Origin: Rhizobium phaseoli
GTDB taxonomy: Bacteria; Pseudomonadota; Alphaproteobacteria; Rhizobiales; Rhizobiaceae
Assembly (NCBI RefSeq): GCF_003985125.1
Contig: NZ_ML133578.1
Location: 1-64,000 of the forward strand
Reading direction: 5' to 3'
Length of the DNA: 64,000 nt
Positions 8,643-17,396 of the stretch are shown one piece after another; within the stretch, counting starts at the first letter, position 1; each line of letters opens with the position of its first letter. Under the pieces are notes generated by a model, which did not search any database, was not told where the DNA came from, and worked only from the letters and a program-made list of their open reading frames with translations. The translations under genes were made by a program, and so were the position numbers.

Positions 8643-9593
8643 ATGGCAGCGAGAAATGGCTCACGAATGGGGCAGGTGGTTCCGGGGCAGTCCGAAAGGT
8701 TTGATTTCATGCCAACGGGACGTCGGATTGCGGCGGGTGCCGAGCCCATTGGGCTCGCCCACGGGCGTCAATGGATCGAACCCGTCATAGAGTTCTTGTC
8801 CATGCATTTGCCCCGTGGGTCATCTGGAAATTGGGAGCATCTGTACATCAACTCTTATGAGGCCGCCTGCGACGCTCTCGTAAACCTCGGTTACGGCGAC
8901 AGGATTACAGAAGGGACAATGCCTGTAGCAGAGCCAGCCTTGCCAGCAGTCCTGCCGAGATGGGACGACATTGCCGCTGTCGTGGTCAGCTTGGCCGCGC
9001 AAGACAATACCATCGGATATCGTCACTACCCAGGGGCGCGAGTTGCGCCCAACCCAGCCGGTCTTGTTCGACCCAACATTCGCGCTTCTAATGGCTGTGG
9101 CCCCGCATTCCTCGCGCCTGAGGGATTGCCGGTTTTCCAGAGTCTTGGCTTGGTCATTGACGGACGATGGACCGAGGCCGCGGAGACCGTTTTGTGGCGC
9201 GACGATCCCGCGGAATGGGCGATCGATTTCACGATAGACAAGCGCTTTCTCAGGGCCCGCGACATCGCGCTTGCTACCGTCCCGGAAGATATCGCCATCG
9301 CAATCGAGAAGATTGCAGTGATCGGCGAGCAAGACATCGCCGGGTGGTTGGCGATGATTGAGCGAGCGCCGTCGGGTACGAAAACAAGGTCAGACGCGCT
9401 GAAAAATCTCCGGCTTTGGCGCGAGTCCGAACTGGATGACTTATTCCATCGACGTTGGCGATTGGCAGATGGGTGGCTTACCATAGAAGAGGCTCGGCGC
9501 GGGCTGAGGATAAAAAACGACCCCGTCGCATTGAACATGAGGCGGGCATTTGCGGCCCGTTATCTCCCGGAATTCCTGTACTTATTTCAGTAA
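8643..9593 (+). CDS. Hypothetical protein (316 aa)
   Basis: A soluble protein with no recognised family. A GGGAGG ribosome-binding-like sequence about 10 bases upstream supports this ATG; an internal ATG (MPTGRRIA, 8709) is an alternative. Residues 30-75 are helical, the centre (about 90-200) contains short beta-like stretches, and the C-terminal half carries helices that may form a small HTH-like unit (WRLADGWLTIEEARRGLRIKN). It is followed at 118 bases by a metallophosphoesterase gene on the same strand, so they may share a transcript. Confidence 0.6.
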   Translation: MAARNGSRMGQVVPGQSERFDFMPTGRRIAAGAEPIGLAHGRQWIEPVIEFLSMHLPRGSSGNWEHLYINSYEAACDALVNLGYGDRITEGTMPVAEPALPAVLPRWDDIAAVVVSLAAQDNTIGYRHYPGARVAPNPAGLVRPNIRASNGCGPAFLAPEGLPVFQSLGLVIDGRWTEAAETVLWRDDPAEWAIDFTIDKRFLRARDIALATVPEDIAIAIEKIAVIGEQDIAGWLAMIERAPSGTKTRSDALKNLRLWRESELDDLFHRRWRLADGWLTIEEARRGLRIKNDPVALNMRRAFAARYLPEFLYLFQ

Positions 9594-9711
9594 GAGTTGG
9601 GGTCAAGAGAATGCTGAGCTTCAAAGAACGGGCCGACGCCGGCCGACGCTGTTTTGGGGGCGGCAGGTCGTTCTCGTTTCCAACGCCGGTTTCCAATTGG
9701 CGCGTCGGTCC

Positions 9712-10473
9712 ATGAAAATCTGGCCAATCTCCGACCTCCATCTGGAATTCTGCGAACCCTTCAATATTCAGCCTCCAGCTGACGCGGACGTCGTCGTCTG
9801 CGCTGGCGATGTTCTGACGAAGGGGATCGTTCCGAGCTTACGCTGGCTGGCAAAGCATCTAGCCGGGAAAGTCCCGGTGGTTTTCTGCCCGGGAAATCAC
9901 GAGTACTATGGCGATGCAGTCCAGGAAAGCTTGAAGGAGGCCGTGGCGGAAAGCTTTGCGGGTGTCCACTTCCTCGAAAACGCCGTCGCTGAGATCGATG
10001 GCGTGTCGTTCGTTGGAGGGACGCTTTGGACTGATTTTCGGCTGTTCGGCATCAATCCCCAAGTCGCGATGTCATACGCAGCACATGACATGAACGATTA
10101 CGACAAGATCAGGCTTTCAAAGAGTCCGTACTCCAAATTCAGGCCGATCGACACTTACAGAAAGCATGTCGAGACGAGGGAGTTCATAGCCAGGGAGCTT
10201 CGCGAGTGGTCGGGGGCAAAAGCCGTCGTCGTCACCCATCACGCGCCATCACCCCGTTCCGTCGCCTCCGAGTTTCGATATGATCCGTCGTCGGCCTGCT
10301 ACGCGTCGGATTTGGAAGAACTCATCTTGGAGACACGGCCAGCGTTATGGATTCATGGGCACGTCCATCACCGCAATGATTACTATGTCGGGAGCACTAG
10401 GATTGTATCGAATCCCCGGGGATACCCTAGGGAGGAAACGCAGTTTGCCCCCGGTCTTATCGTGGAAATCTAA
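9712..10473 (+). CDS. Calcineurin-like metallophosphoesterase
   Basis: A 253-residue enzyme. The start at MKIWPISDLHLEF puts motif I (D-x-H, residues 8-10) at the usual place near the N-terminus. Other motifs are GDV (about 35), GNHEYY (about 67), VTHHAPS and the C-terminal HGHVHH, which together coordinate two metal ions. The family hydrolyses phosphoester bonds in nucleotides, nucleic acids or phosphoproteins; the substrate cannot be read from sequence. Single-domain enzymes of this type often occur in accessory DNA. Confidence 0.88.
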   Translation: MKIWPISDLHLEFCEPFNIQPPADADVVVCAGDVLTKGIVPSLRWLAKHLAGKVPVVFCPGNHEYYGDAVQESLKEAVAESFAGVHFLENAVAEIDGVSFVGGTLWTDFRLFGINPQVAMSYAAHDMNDYDKIRLSKSPYSKFRPIDTYRKHVETREFIARELREWSGAKAVVVTHHAPSPRSVASEFRYDPSSACYASDLEELILETRPALWIHGHVHHRNDYYVGSTRIVSNPRGYPREETQFAPGLIVEI

Positions 10474-10732
10474 CATAGAACTTTGCGCTGTGTCCTGTAG
10501 GCGCTGCGCTAGTTCGAGAGACTATCTGTTACCTGTGTACGTTGGTTCGGTGAGCTGAACCGGGCGCTGACTAAAATCTATTGACGGTGTTCTCTTTTTG
10601 TTCCAGTGTCGCGCACTGACCTTATCTTTTCCAGTCAACTAGAAGGTGGTATCGAATTCCATATCCGCGCGTATCGTAATTTCGATCACGGTGTTGGGAT
10701 GGGGCACAATTTCAATCTTTGGACAACCACCA

Positions 10733-11743
10733 ATGGCATTTTACACTGAAGATCAGCTTGGTGCGATGAAAATCGAGCGGATGGTTTTCCATCTGGTCGG
10801 CACCGGGAATGTTGTCAAACTCGAAGAGCTAGATGCGGGCGATTTCGAGGAGTTCTTCATAGATCGCATTAGATCGGTCAACGCGGGGCTGCCGTACAAA
10901 TTTAACGATGCATCGAAAACCCTCACTCGGCTCCGACGAATAATTGCAAATGGTGACCAATTCCAAGAAGAGAGCGAGAAGCTAGCGGACGATTTCGAGG
11001 AGCTTCATGATGGCAACACCTCCAAAGGCGCGATCTTACTTTTCGTACTGAAGGCCGGAGAAGACCAGTCGTTCGCGCTTCTCAAATACGATGACGAAAT
11101 GGTTGTGGCTTACGATCTGAAAGATGGTGCTGATGGACGTAAGCGCGTCAGCCTTGAAAGTATCCAGCGAACGTTCGTTCAGAACAAGACGGCACTGCAA
11201 AAGGCAGCCCTCATAACCGTGGACGACAATGGCGGCGACCTCACCGTTTTGGACCGTAGAAATCAACAAAAGGTGGCTCGATACTTTGAGCGGTTCCTAG
11301 ACGCCAAACCTACCCACAGCGATGGCGATCTCACCAAAAAACTTGTTGATGTCACCCGCAAGGTTGTTCTAGCCAATCCGGAGCTAGTGGAGCCGTATGT
11401 GCTGCGCGATTTGACCAAGCGATCCTACGATGCAGCTTCTGCCGGAGGAAGCATTGAGATAGACGGTCACCGCAACTTCCTCGAGGCCGTCGTCGGGAAA
11501 AAGCTGCCGGATGACAGCGTGCTCCTCGGTAAATTCCATAGAGCGTTGCACACCGAGCGCATCGACGGCGTCCCGATGAGACTTTCAACTGAGAAGATCA
11601 GCGGTGATCGGACACTGGTCTATAAAACCGAGCAGGGCATCGACATCAGAATTCCGGCCATCCTCTCAGAACTTGTCGAGGAGCGGGAGGATTGCATTGT
11701 CATTCACGACAAACTGAAAAGAAAGCTGGATGAGCCCAAGTGA
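10733..11743 (+). CDS. Nucleoid-associated protein NdpA/NA37-like
   Basis: A 336-residue protein. The ATG of MAFYTEDQLGAMKIERMVFH is preferred because the fold starts there; an upstream in-frame start would add 29 residues. It matches the 37-kDa nucleoid-associated (YejK/NdpA) family in general pattern: the initial IERMVFHLVG strand, the middle VLKAGEDQSFALLKYDDEMV strands, and the helical region QQKVARYFERFLDAKP. Divergent NA37 proteins occur in defence-type gene pairs. The stop overlaps the next start by 14 bases, so the two products are probably made together. Confidence 0.7.
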   Translation: MAFYTEDQLGAMKIERMVFHLVGTGNVVKLEELDAGDFEEFFIDRIRSVNAGLPYKFNDASKTLTRLRRIIANGDQFQEESEKLADDFEELHDGNTSKGAILLFVLKAGEDQSFALLKYDDEMVVAYDLKDGADGRKRVSLESIQRTFVQNKTALQKAALITVDDNGGDLTVLDRRNQQKVARYFERFLDAKPTHSDGDLTKKLVDVTRKVVLANPELVEPYVLRDLTKRSYDAASAGGSIEIDGHRNFLEAVVGKKLPDDSVLLGKFHRALHTERIDGVPMRLSTEKISGDRTLVYKTEQGIDIRIPAILSELVEEREDCIVIHDKLKRKLDEPK

Positions 11744-13139
11744 AGTTGCCTCTCTTCTGATTGAGACAGGTGCTGTGCCCGGTGAGATACTGGAGCGGGC
11801 GGGGATCATCTCGTTTAGTGCGGTTCTGGACAACCCTGCTACCCTGGCGAAGTGGAAGGCTCTGCGAGCCCAGGTACCCAGCTTCTTGGCGGAAGTGAGC
11901 ATTACGCGCCACGGCACAGACGTTGACCTCGATGAAGACGAGATGCCTCCTCCTGGGACCCAATTTTCCATCGCCGTCAGGAAGGCGCAGGCAGATGGTC
12001 AGCTCAGCCTATTTTTTGGGGCGTCTCTCAAGAGGATGGAGAACGAGCTAGCAGGCAAGAGTGTCGTGTGCATTGCCGACATGACCAGCATGTCCACGTT
12101 CACGACTCACCGCTCAAGATATCAACGGTGGCCAGACGGCGTAGTCGCGAATTTCACGGCAAGCGAAGCGATGCCGAATCCACGGCGCATCGCGCATGAC
12201 GCTAGTGATGGCGAGATCGTTCCGTCCGACATCCGTATCTGGCTTCTGCAGTCTCGGCCCACTGACAGCTCGGCAGCATTCCAGACGTGGCGTTTCATGT
12301 CGGCCCGCAAACTCATGTCGTCATTGTCGAACCAGGTCTTCAAGCAAGGGAATGATACGGTCTTTCAGCTTTCGGGCCCTCCGAGCCGGCGGTTTAGCCT
12401 GTCAGACTCCGATCTCCTTCGAATTGCGGATCGACTTGATGAGAGCGCGACATGGGTGTTCGGGTCGGGTCACCGCGATGCCGACACACGACATCTCCTT
12501 GTAGCGGCGGAATGGGCCCGCACCTATCGGGAGGAAGCCTTGGATAAACTGGGTGACGGAGGGCTCGATTCCGCGAAGGCGGCCTACGCTGCCTATGTTA
12601 AAACCGGCAGCAAAGAAACCCTGAAGGCGTTGTCCGACCTGAGGAAGACGGTCAACGAGGATGCCCAGAAGACAACCCAAAAGGCCCAAGACTTGTCCGC
12701 GGGTCTCTGGAAGGATTTGGCGATCGCGACCGTACCTTTTGTTATCAAGGTTCTTTCCGATGCGACGAAGTCTGAGAACCTTTGGATAGCGTGTGTCTTC
12801 GCAATCGGTGCTGCGATCTTTCTTGGTGTTTCCTACAATCTCCAGACTTTCATGAACCGGAGATTTTTCGCTGCGCAGCAGGCTTCCAGGAATGTATGGC
12901 GGAAGCGCCTCAATCAGGTGCTTACAAATGCCGAGATCGAAGAAATCAGTGAAGGACCAATTAACGAGAGTTTGAAAGACTACGATATAATCAAGACGGT
13001 CGTCCAATGGGTTTACAATGTGCTGATCGCCGTCTTGGTTCTGTTCGCTGCGTTCCAAGCATATTCTGCCGTCACGGCTCCGGAGACCACCCCGCTGCCG
13101 ACTGCACAGCCAAGGTCGCCCGCTACGCCACCAACGTGA
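11730..13139 (+). CDS. Membrane protein paired with the NA37-like gene
   Basis: A 469-residue protein whose ATG lies inside the NA37-like gene (14-base overlap). Residues 1-325 are soluble; this part has a strand-rich domain and a basic/helical stretch before the membrane. Three hydrophobic segments follow, at about 329-344, 350-367 and 428-447, and a Pro/Thr-rich tail ends the protein. A soluble sensing part plus C-terminal membrane segments is the layout of many abortive-infection effectors, but no family is recognised and that function is inferred. Confidence 0.7.
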   Translation: MSPSEVASLLIETGAVPGEILERAGIISFSAVLDNPATLAKWKALRAQVPSFLAEVSITRHGTDVDLDEDEMPPPGTQFSIAVRKAQADGQLSLFFGASLKRMENELAGKSVVCIADMTSMSTFTTHRSRYQRWPDGVVANFTASEAMPNPRRIAHDASDGEIVPSDIRIWLLQSRPTDSSAAFQTWRFMSARKLMSSLSNQVFKQGNDTVFQLSGPPSRRFSLSDSDLLRIADRLDESATWVFGSGHRDADTRHLLVAAEWARTYREEALDKLGDGGLDSAKAAYAAYVKTGSKETLKALSDLRKTVNEDAQKTTQKAQDLSAGLWKDLAIATVPFVIKVLSDATKSENLWIACVFAIGAAIFLGVSYNLQTFMNRRFFAAQQASRNVWRKRLNQVLTNAEIEEISEGPINESLKDYDIIKTVVQWVYNVLIAVLVLFAAFQAYSAVTAPETTPLPTAQPRSPATPPT

Positions 13140-13433
13140 TATGGCAACGTGTTTGAAAGAGCGCGGGCATCTTCTCGGCGGTCTTCCGCTTTGATGTCGA
13201 TGATTACATGTTGGACGTCATGCTCAGTCGCGGCTGGTGGCAATCGGCAGTTCCTGCGGTTAGTCATCATCGAAGACGATCAGGACATCATCGATCTGAT
13301 GCTGCTGATGACAAGAACGGTAGATGGAGCGCTGGCAGCGTTGGCGAAGAAGAAGCGGGCGAGTTGTCGCCAAGGGTCCGCCGGCGACGAAAAGGGGCGG
13401 ATCAAGAGGCTGTGACAGCTAACTGGGTCCTGA
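13140..13433. other. Convergent intergenic region with possible gene debris
   Basis: Lies between the membrane protein gene and the oppositely oriented NERD-helicase gene. Frames here give low-quality translations; one contains LVIIEDDQDIIDLMLLM, which could be a scrap of an unknown gene. No intact gene, RNA gene or strong terminator is recognised. Confidence 0.4.
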
Positions 13434-15293
13434 TTAAGTCACGATAGCTGCGGCACCGTCTGCATAGTCGGGGAAGCTCCTACCAAACTCATGCAATTCT
13501 GGCGCTGAGGATACAACTGTCAACCAACTGCCTTCTTGACTGCGCTTCAACCGCGTCAGGCCCGCATACACCAAGGCCAAACTCTGGGCATGGGCGGCGT
13601 GAGGTACGTATATGACGAGCAGACGGGACTCCCATCCTTTGAAGCTGTGTAGGGTGGTCGCTTTGATCTTGGCGTCCCCCATGTAGAAGCCCATCTTTCG
13701 ACGCCGATGGTCGCTGCCGAACGTATTTACCGTGTAGATTTTGTACTCCTCCTCGAGGCGAGTGACCACGTCCACTCCGGATGTCATATCCCCGGTGAGC
13801 AATGTGATATCGGCATTTGCTAACCGCTTTCCAGTCTGGCGCATCAAAGATTGTATCTCATTCGAGCAGACCGTGCTGGCTGTGTCGGGAGAGCATTGCA
13901 CCCACCGTAAACGGCACGGGTAAAGGTCGAGCGACCCTTGCTCCGCTTCTGGAAGGTCAATTGCATCTTTCGGAAGAAACGTTTCCGCAAAGGTCCGTGC
14001 GAGCCTCAGCGCCTCAGGAGGGAGGCGATAGCTAGTGGCCAGTTGCGCCCACCTACCACCGAAGCCTGCCCCCTTCATCGCCTCATCCGTCCAAGATGAG
14101 GCAGTGCCGTAGACGTCCTGGGTCGCATCGGCGACCAAGAGCATTTCCCCGCCTGGTTTGCACGCCTTGCGAAGAACATTCCACCACATGGGAAGGTAAT
14201 CCTGACCCTCGTCGACCAGGATCGCATCGTGCCGTTCGAAATCGGCGAGTGCTACAGCCTTCTCTGCGAGGAGTGGCAAAGCATAGTTCAAAGCGTCCCT
14301 TTGGCCCCTTGGGTTATTTGACCAAAGGTTCTCGTACTCTTTATCCCACCCTGCGTCATGACAGACGTGCTTGCACCATAGATGGAAGTGCGTGAAGCGG
14401 ACATTTCTTAACTTTTCCGGTGCATCGAGACCTCGAACAATCAGGTCCCTCAAGTAATGCCAGAGCGTTATGTTGAAGGTCGCTACCAGAACGCATCTCC
14501 CCTCATTAGCAAGGCGCGCGGCTCTTGCCGCAAGAACCAGCGATTTGCCCGATCCCGCTGGGCCTTTGATCCGTCGATAACCGCTTTCAGTTCTGGATTC
14601 TGCTAATGATAGTTGGTTGCGATCGAGAACCAGCGGCGTCCGCTGGGTCGATGAAAAGTCTGGTTCAACGAGCCATCCGCGCAGGTCACTGGCATGGTCG
14701 GCCTTCATTAGGCGCGATCCGGTGCGCTTAGACTCGGGGAACACTGCCTCTAGATTGCCTGAGGATATCTCGTCCATTCCGGTAATGGGTTGGTATTTTT
14801 CGAATTCGTCGCGGTTTTGAGCCTGCTGGAAAGGAGAGAGAAGGCGCTTAACATCACCGGTATTAGCGAAAGGAAAGATGACGCCAGCCGTGATTGCGGC
14901 CCATCCTGCTCGCTCTTGGAGACGTGGGCAGTAAAGGTCGAATATTTCCTTCTTATAGAGGTTGACCTTCGGGATAGGGTTTTGATTCTGAATGGAAAAC
15001 TCTTCGCCGTGTCTCTCCGCCCAAAGCTCAGGTCCGTATCGCCCCGGTTTGGTGAAGTATCGCATGGCCCTTAGGTCCCAATCCTTCACCTCGAAGACGG
15101 CGATACCACCGTGCGGATTCAAGAGGACAAAATCTGGACGCAAGCCATTCAAATGGGGCTGCAAGTAAATTTCCCAGTCTTTTGAGAGGTATCGGTGGAA
15201 AAGCTGAAATACAGCTCGTTCTCCCGCGGTCAGAGGCTGCCTCAACTTTTCCAGTTGGGATAGCGGCGGAGAGATAAGTCTGTCATCCATCAA
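13434..15293 (-). CDS. NERD-domain nuclease / SF1 helicase
   Basis: A 619-residue protein. Residues about 22-130 form a NERD nuclease-related domain, with the PD-(D/E)XK-like core RPDFVLLNPHGGIAVFEVKDWD (D54, E68, K70). A UvrD/Rep-type helicase follows: Walker A GPAGSGKS (244-251), Walker B DEGQD (361-365), and the C-terminal motif TLHSFKGWESRLLVIY with YAGLTRLKRS near the end. NERD-helicases act on DNA and recur in phage-defence loci. It is a single gene here, convergent with the NA37/membrane pair. All key residues are present. Confidence 0.85.
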   Translation of the reverse strand: MMDDRLISPPLSQLEKLRQPLTAGERAVFQLFHRYLSKDWEIYLQPHLNGLRPDFVLLNPHGGIAVFEVKDWDLRAMRYFTKPGRYGPELWAERHGEEFSIQNQNPIPKVNLYKKEIFDLYCPRLQERAGWAAITAGVIFPFANTGDVKRLLSPFQQAQNRDEFEKYQPITGMDEISSGNLEAVFPESKRTGSRLMKADHASDLRGWLVEPDFSSTQRTPLVLDRNQLSLAESRTESGYRRIKGPAGSGKSLVLAARAARLANEGRCVLVATFNITLWHYLRDLIVRGLDAPEKLRNVRFTHFHLWCKHVCHDAGWDKEYENLWSNNPRGQRDALNYALPLLAEKAVALADFERHDAILVDEGQDYLPMWWNVLRKACKPGGEMLLVADATQDVYGTASSWTDEAMKGAGFGGRWAQLATSYRLPPEALRLARTFAETFLPKDAIDLPEAEQGSLDLYPCRLRWVQCSPDTASTVCSNEIQSLMRQTGKRLANADITLLTGDMTSGVDVVTRLEEEYKIYTVNTFGSDHRRRKMGFYMGDAKIKATTLHSFKGWESRLLVIYVPHAAHAQSLALVYAGLTRLKRSQEGSWLTVVSSAPELHEFGRSFPDYADGAAAIVT

Positions 15294-15369
15294 CTAATAA
15301 TCTCGTACCAGAAGCATCTGCTTCACCTGACCTTTCCGATTGATTACCTCACGTGGCGGATTCATCAAG

Positions 15370-15739
15370 AGGGGTCGTGCCGTGGGCGAAATCCATCCTG
15401 CTGGTCAGTGGGCCGGAACCACTGCTTTCCGCCAGAGAGGCAATCTCGCGCGCCGAAACACATCTCCGACAACTTCAATGTGCTCTGGGGCGCGACGTGA
15501 ATCACCGATGCGCCGTACCGGGACGCGGAGGCGGCGATCGAATATGCCAAGGCCCGAGGCGCGCTCACGGTGGAGATGGAAGCCGCTGCGCTTTACGCGT
15601 TCGCTAAGGCAAGGAAACGTGACCTAATACGATGGCGCAGGCAGAGCATGACGACTTTGAGAAGGGCGCGGCAGACGGCACGATCGCCGCCGCAAAAGTG
15701 GCAGGGCAGGTCGCGAAGGCAAGGTTGTCCGCGGAGTGA
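15370..15739 (+). pseudogene. Nucleoside phosphorylase pseudogene (3' part)
   Basis: The translation recovers the C-terminal part of a uridine/purine nucleoside phosphorylase-like protein: ISDNFNVLWGAT, then a stop where Trp is expected (TGA at 15496-15498), then ITDAPYRDAEAAIEYAKARG and the family signature VEMEAAALYAFA. After KARKR the frame shifts by one near 15625 into NTMAQAEHDDFEKGAADG and ends at a TGA at 15737-15739. The N-terminal half is missing. It is an old, truncated relic between the NERD-helicase and the TIGR04255 operon. Confidence 0.75.
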
Positions 15740-15946
15740 GCCATCGGCCGATCCGAGTAGCCCTCAAGTCTTCCTGACGGCGATAAGCACGGGGAGACGA
15801 CCGCTCAGCGGACGCGTCGAGGTTATCGAGGGTGCAGCAGCTCTCCGTAGACTTTATTTATCCTGAAGCATTCCTCCCCACTAGCCGTGTCCCTTGCAAG
15901 TGTTTAGTTTTGTGTGTAGTGGAACATCGGTATTAAGGGGGACGAT

Positions 15947-16744
15947 GTGGCGCACCTACCAAACGCACCTGTAAAATACGTTCTCGGGGTTATGCGCTTT
16001 CCCTTGATTCCCGACGTCGACAGCTTCGCGGGTATCGTTCAGTCGGCCCTCGGCAAGGAGTTCCGCCACCGTCGCAACGAGAAGCTCGCTCAGCTCAATC
16101 TACGGATTGAAGAGAAGGGTGTCGAACTGGTGCAGGAGGAAGTCTCCTTGTGGCAGTTCCTTAGCGAGGACGGTCATTGGGGTGTCCTAGTCAACAGGGG
16201 CATGATCGGTCTGCATACGAATGCCTATGTCGATCATAAGAATTTTTTGGATCGCTTCATCTCGGTGATCGAGAGGGTCGTTGCGGCGGCTGGAGAAAGC
16301 ATCCAGCAGGTTGAAGCTCTCGCACTGCGTTACCTGGACCTGGTGAAGCCTGGCGCAGACGATACCCTAGAAGACTATTTCCAGCCTGGCGTGCTGCCAG
16401 CCAGCGTTGACTTCGGTGGCCTGTCCATGTTGGGGGGCATCCAGATCGTCAACCTGAAGAGCGAACTCGGTCCTTTAAAACTGCAGGTGATCCGGAAACC
16501 GGATACGGTGTTCCCGGTCGATCTGCACTCCCCTCTGGTAATTGGGAACGATTGGAGCCTGAAGACCCCTGAGGACGTAGATTTCGCAACGATCGACACC
16601 GACCATGCAATGATATTTAGCCCTCCGGCGGAACTGGAAACCTTCGACTATCGAACAAAGTTGTTCAGCTTGAGAGAACCAATTGGTGGTATCTTTACGA
16701 GAATCACTACGGAACATGCTCACGAAGTATGGAAGAAGGCTTGA
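15947..16744 (+). CDS. TIGR04255-type protein
   Basis: A 265-residue protein starting at a GTG (VAHLPNAPVKYVLGVMRFPL). The N-terminal PVKYVLGVMRFPLIPDVDSF and the general pattern (central LWQFLSEDGHWGVLVNRGMI, then RYLDLVKP) resemble the sporadic TIGR04255 family, which has no known function and often sits with small regulatory genes. It is the first gene of a compact operon; the next ATG begins one base after its stop. AT-rich DNA at 15900-15940 may carry the promoter. A toxin-antitoxin or defence role is inference. Confidence 0.7.
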   Translation: MAHLPNAPVKYVLGVMRFPLIPDVDSFAGIVQSALGKEFRHRRNEKLAQLNLRIEEKGVELVQEEVSLWQFLSEDGHWGVLVNRGMIGLHTNAYVDHKNFLDRFISVIERVVAAAGESIQQVEALALRYLDLVKPGADDTLEDYFQPGVLPASVDFGGLSMLGGIQIVNLKSELGPLKLQVIRKPDTVFPVDLHSPLVIGNDWSLKTPEDVDFATIDTDHAMIFSPPAELETFDYRTKLFSLREPIGGIFTRITTEHAHEVWKKA

Positions 16745-16745
16745 A

Positions 16746-17357
16746 ATGAGCGCCCTGGCTTTAGACAGAACGAACTTCGGACAAGGATATGTCGACAACG
16801 GCACGTGGATGCGTCCGTCGGTCGCGTCGCTTGGCGAATTGACCGGAGTCGGCTGGCGTCGGGTGGTCGCGGATGCCCGCGCGCCCGTGGCTACGCTTGG
16901 TTCGCGGACCCATGTCGCGCCGGAGATCGTCACCCCGACCCTCAGCCTGAAAGATATGGTCGCCGATTTGAATGAGAATGGGTTCCCCGTTTCGCTGATC
17001 GCCGAACTGGCCAATGTCGAACGAAAGACGGTCTACAACTGGATTAATGAAACCGTCACCCCGCAGCAGGAAACCGAGGATCGGGTCGCCGCAGTATATC
17101 CGCTTCTGAGGAACGCGTTCGACCAGGATTACGCCATCATGAGGCGTGTTTGGCGGACCAAGTCCCGCGAGGGGGAAAGCCTGCAAAGCATTTGCGCGGA
17201 GGGCAAGATCGACGTCGCCGCGCTTGAAAAGCACTTGAAATCCATCTCGGCTTCGATCAAACGCAATGCGGCGCAGGACGGACGTGGCAAGCCGGAAGAA
17301 GTTGGTGATGCGCCTGCTTTTGGCGAACATCCTGTTGCGGATTTCGACAGGCTCTGA
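16746..17357 (+). CDS. HTH-containing protein, middle gene of TIGR04255 operon
   Basis: A 203-residue protein starting one base after the previous stop. Residues 63-105 contain a helix-turn-helix: LSLKDMVADLNENGFPVSLIAELANVERKTVYNWIN. The C-terminal part (about 110-160) is helical and carries a positively charged segment (MRRVWRTKSREG). The layout resembles an antitoxin with a DNA-binding domain and a partner-binding tail. It lies 39 bases before the third gene of the operon. No named family is recognised. Confidence 0.65.
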   Translation: MSALALDRTNFGQGYVDNGTWMRPSVASLGELTGVGWRRVVADARAPVATLGSRTHVAPEIVTPTLSLKDMVADLNENGFPVSLIAELANVERKTVYNWINETVTPQQETEDRVAAVYPLLRNAFDQDYAIMRRVWRTKSREGESLQSICAEGKIDVAALEKHLKSISASIKRNAAQDGRGKPEEVGDAPAFGEHPVADFDRL

Positions 17358-17396
17358 TCTCATTCGACGACGCGAGGTCTTTCGGGGCGGGATGGA

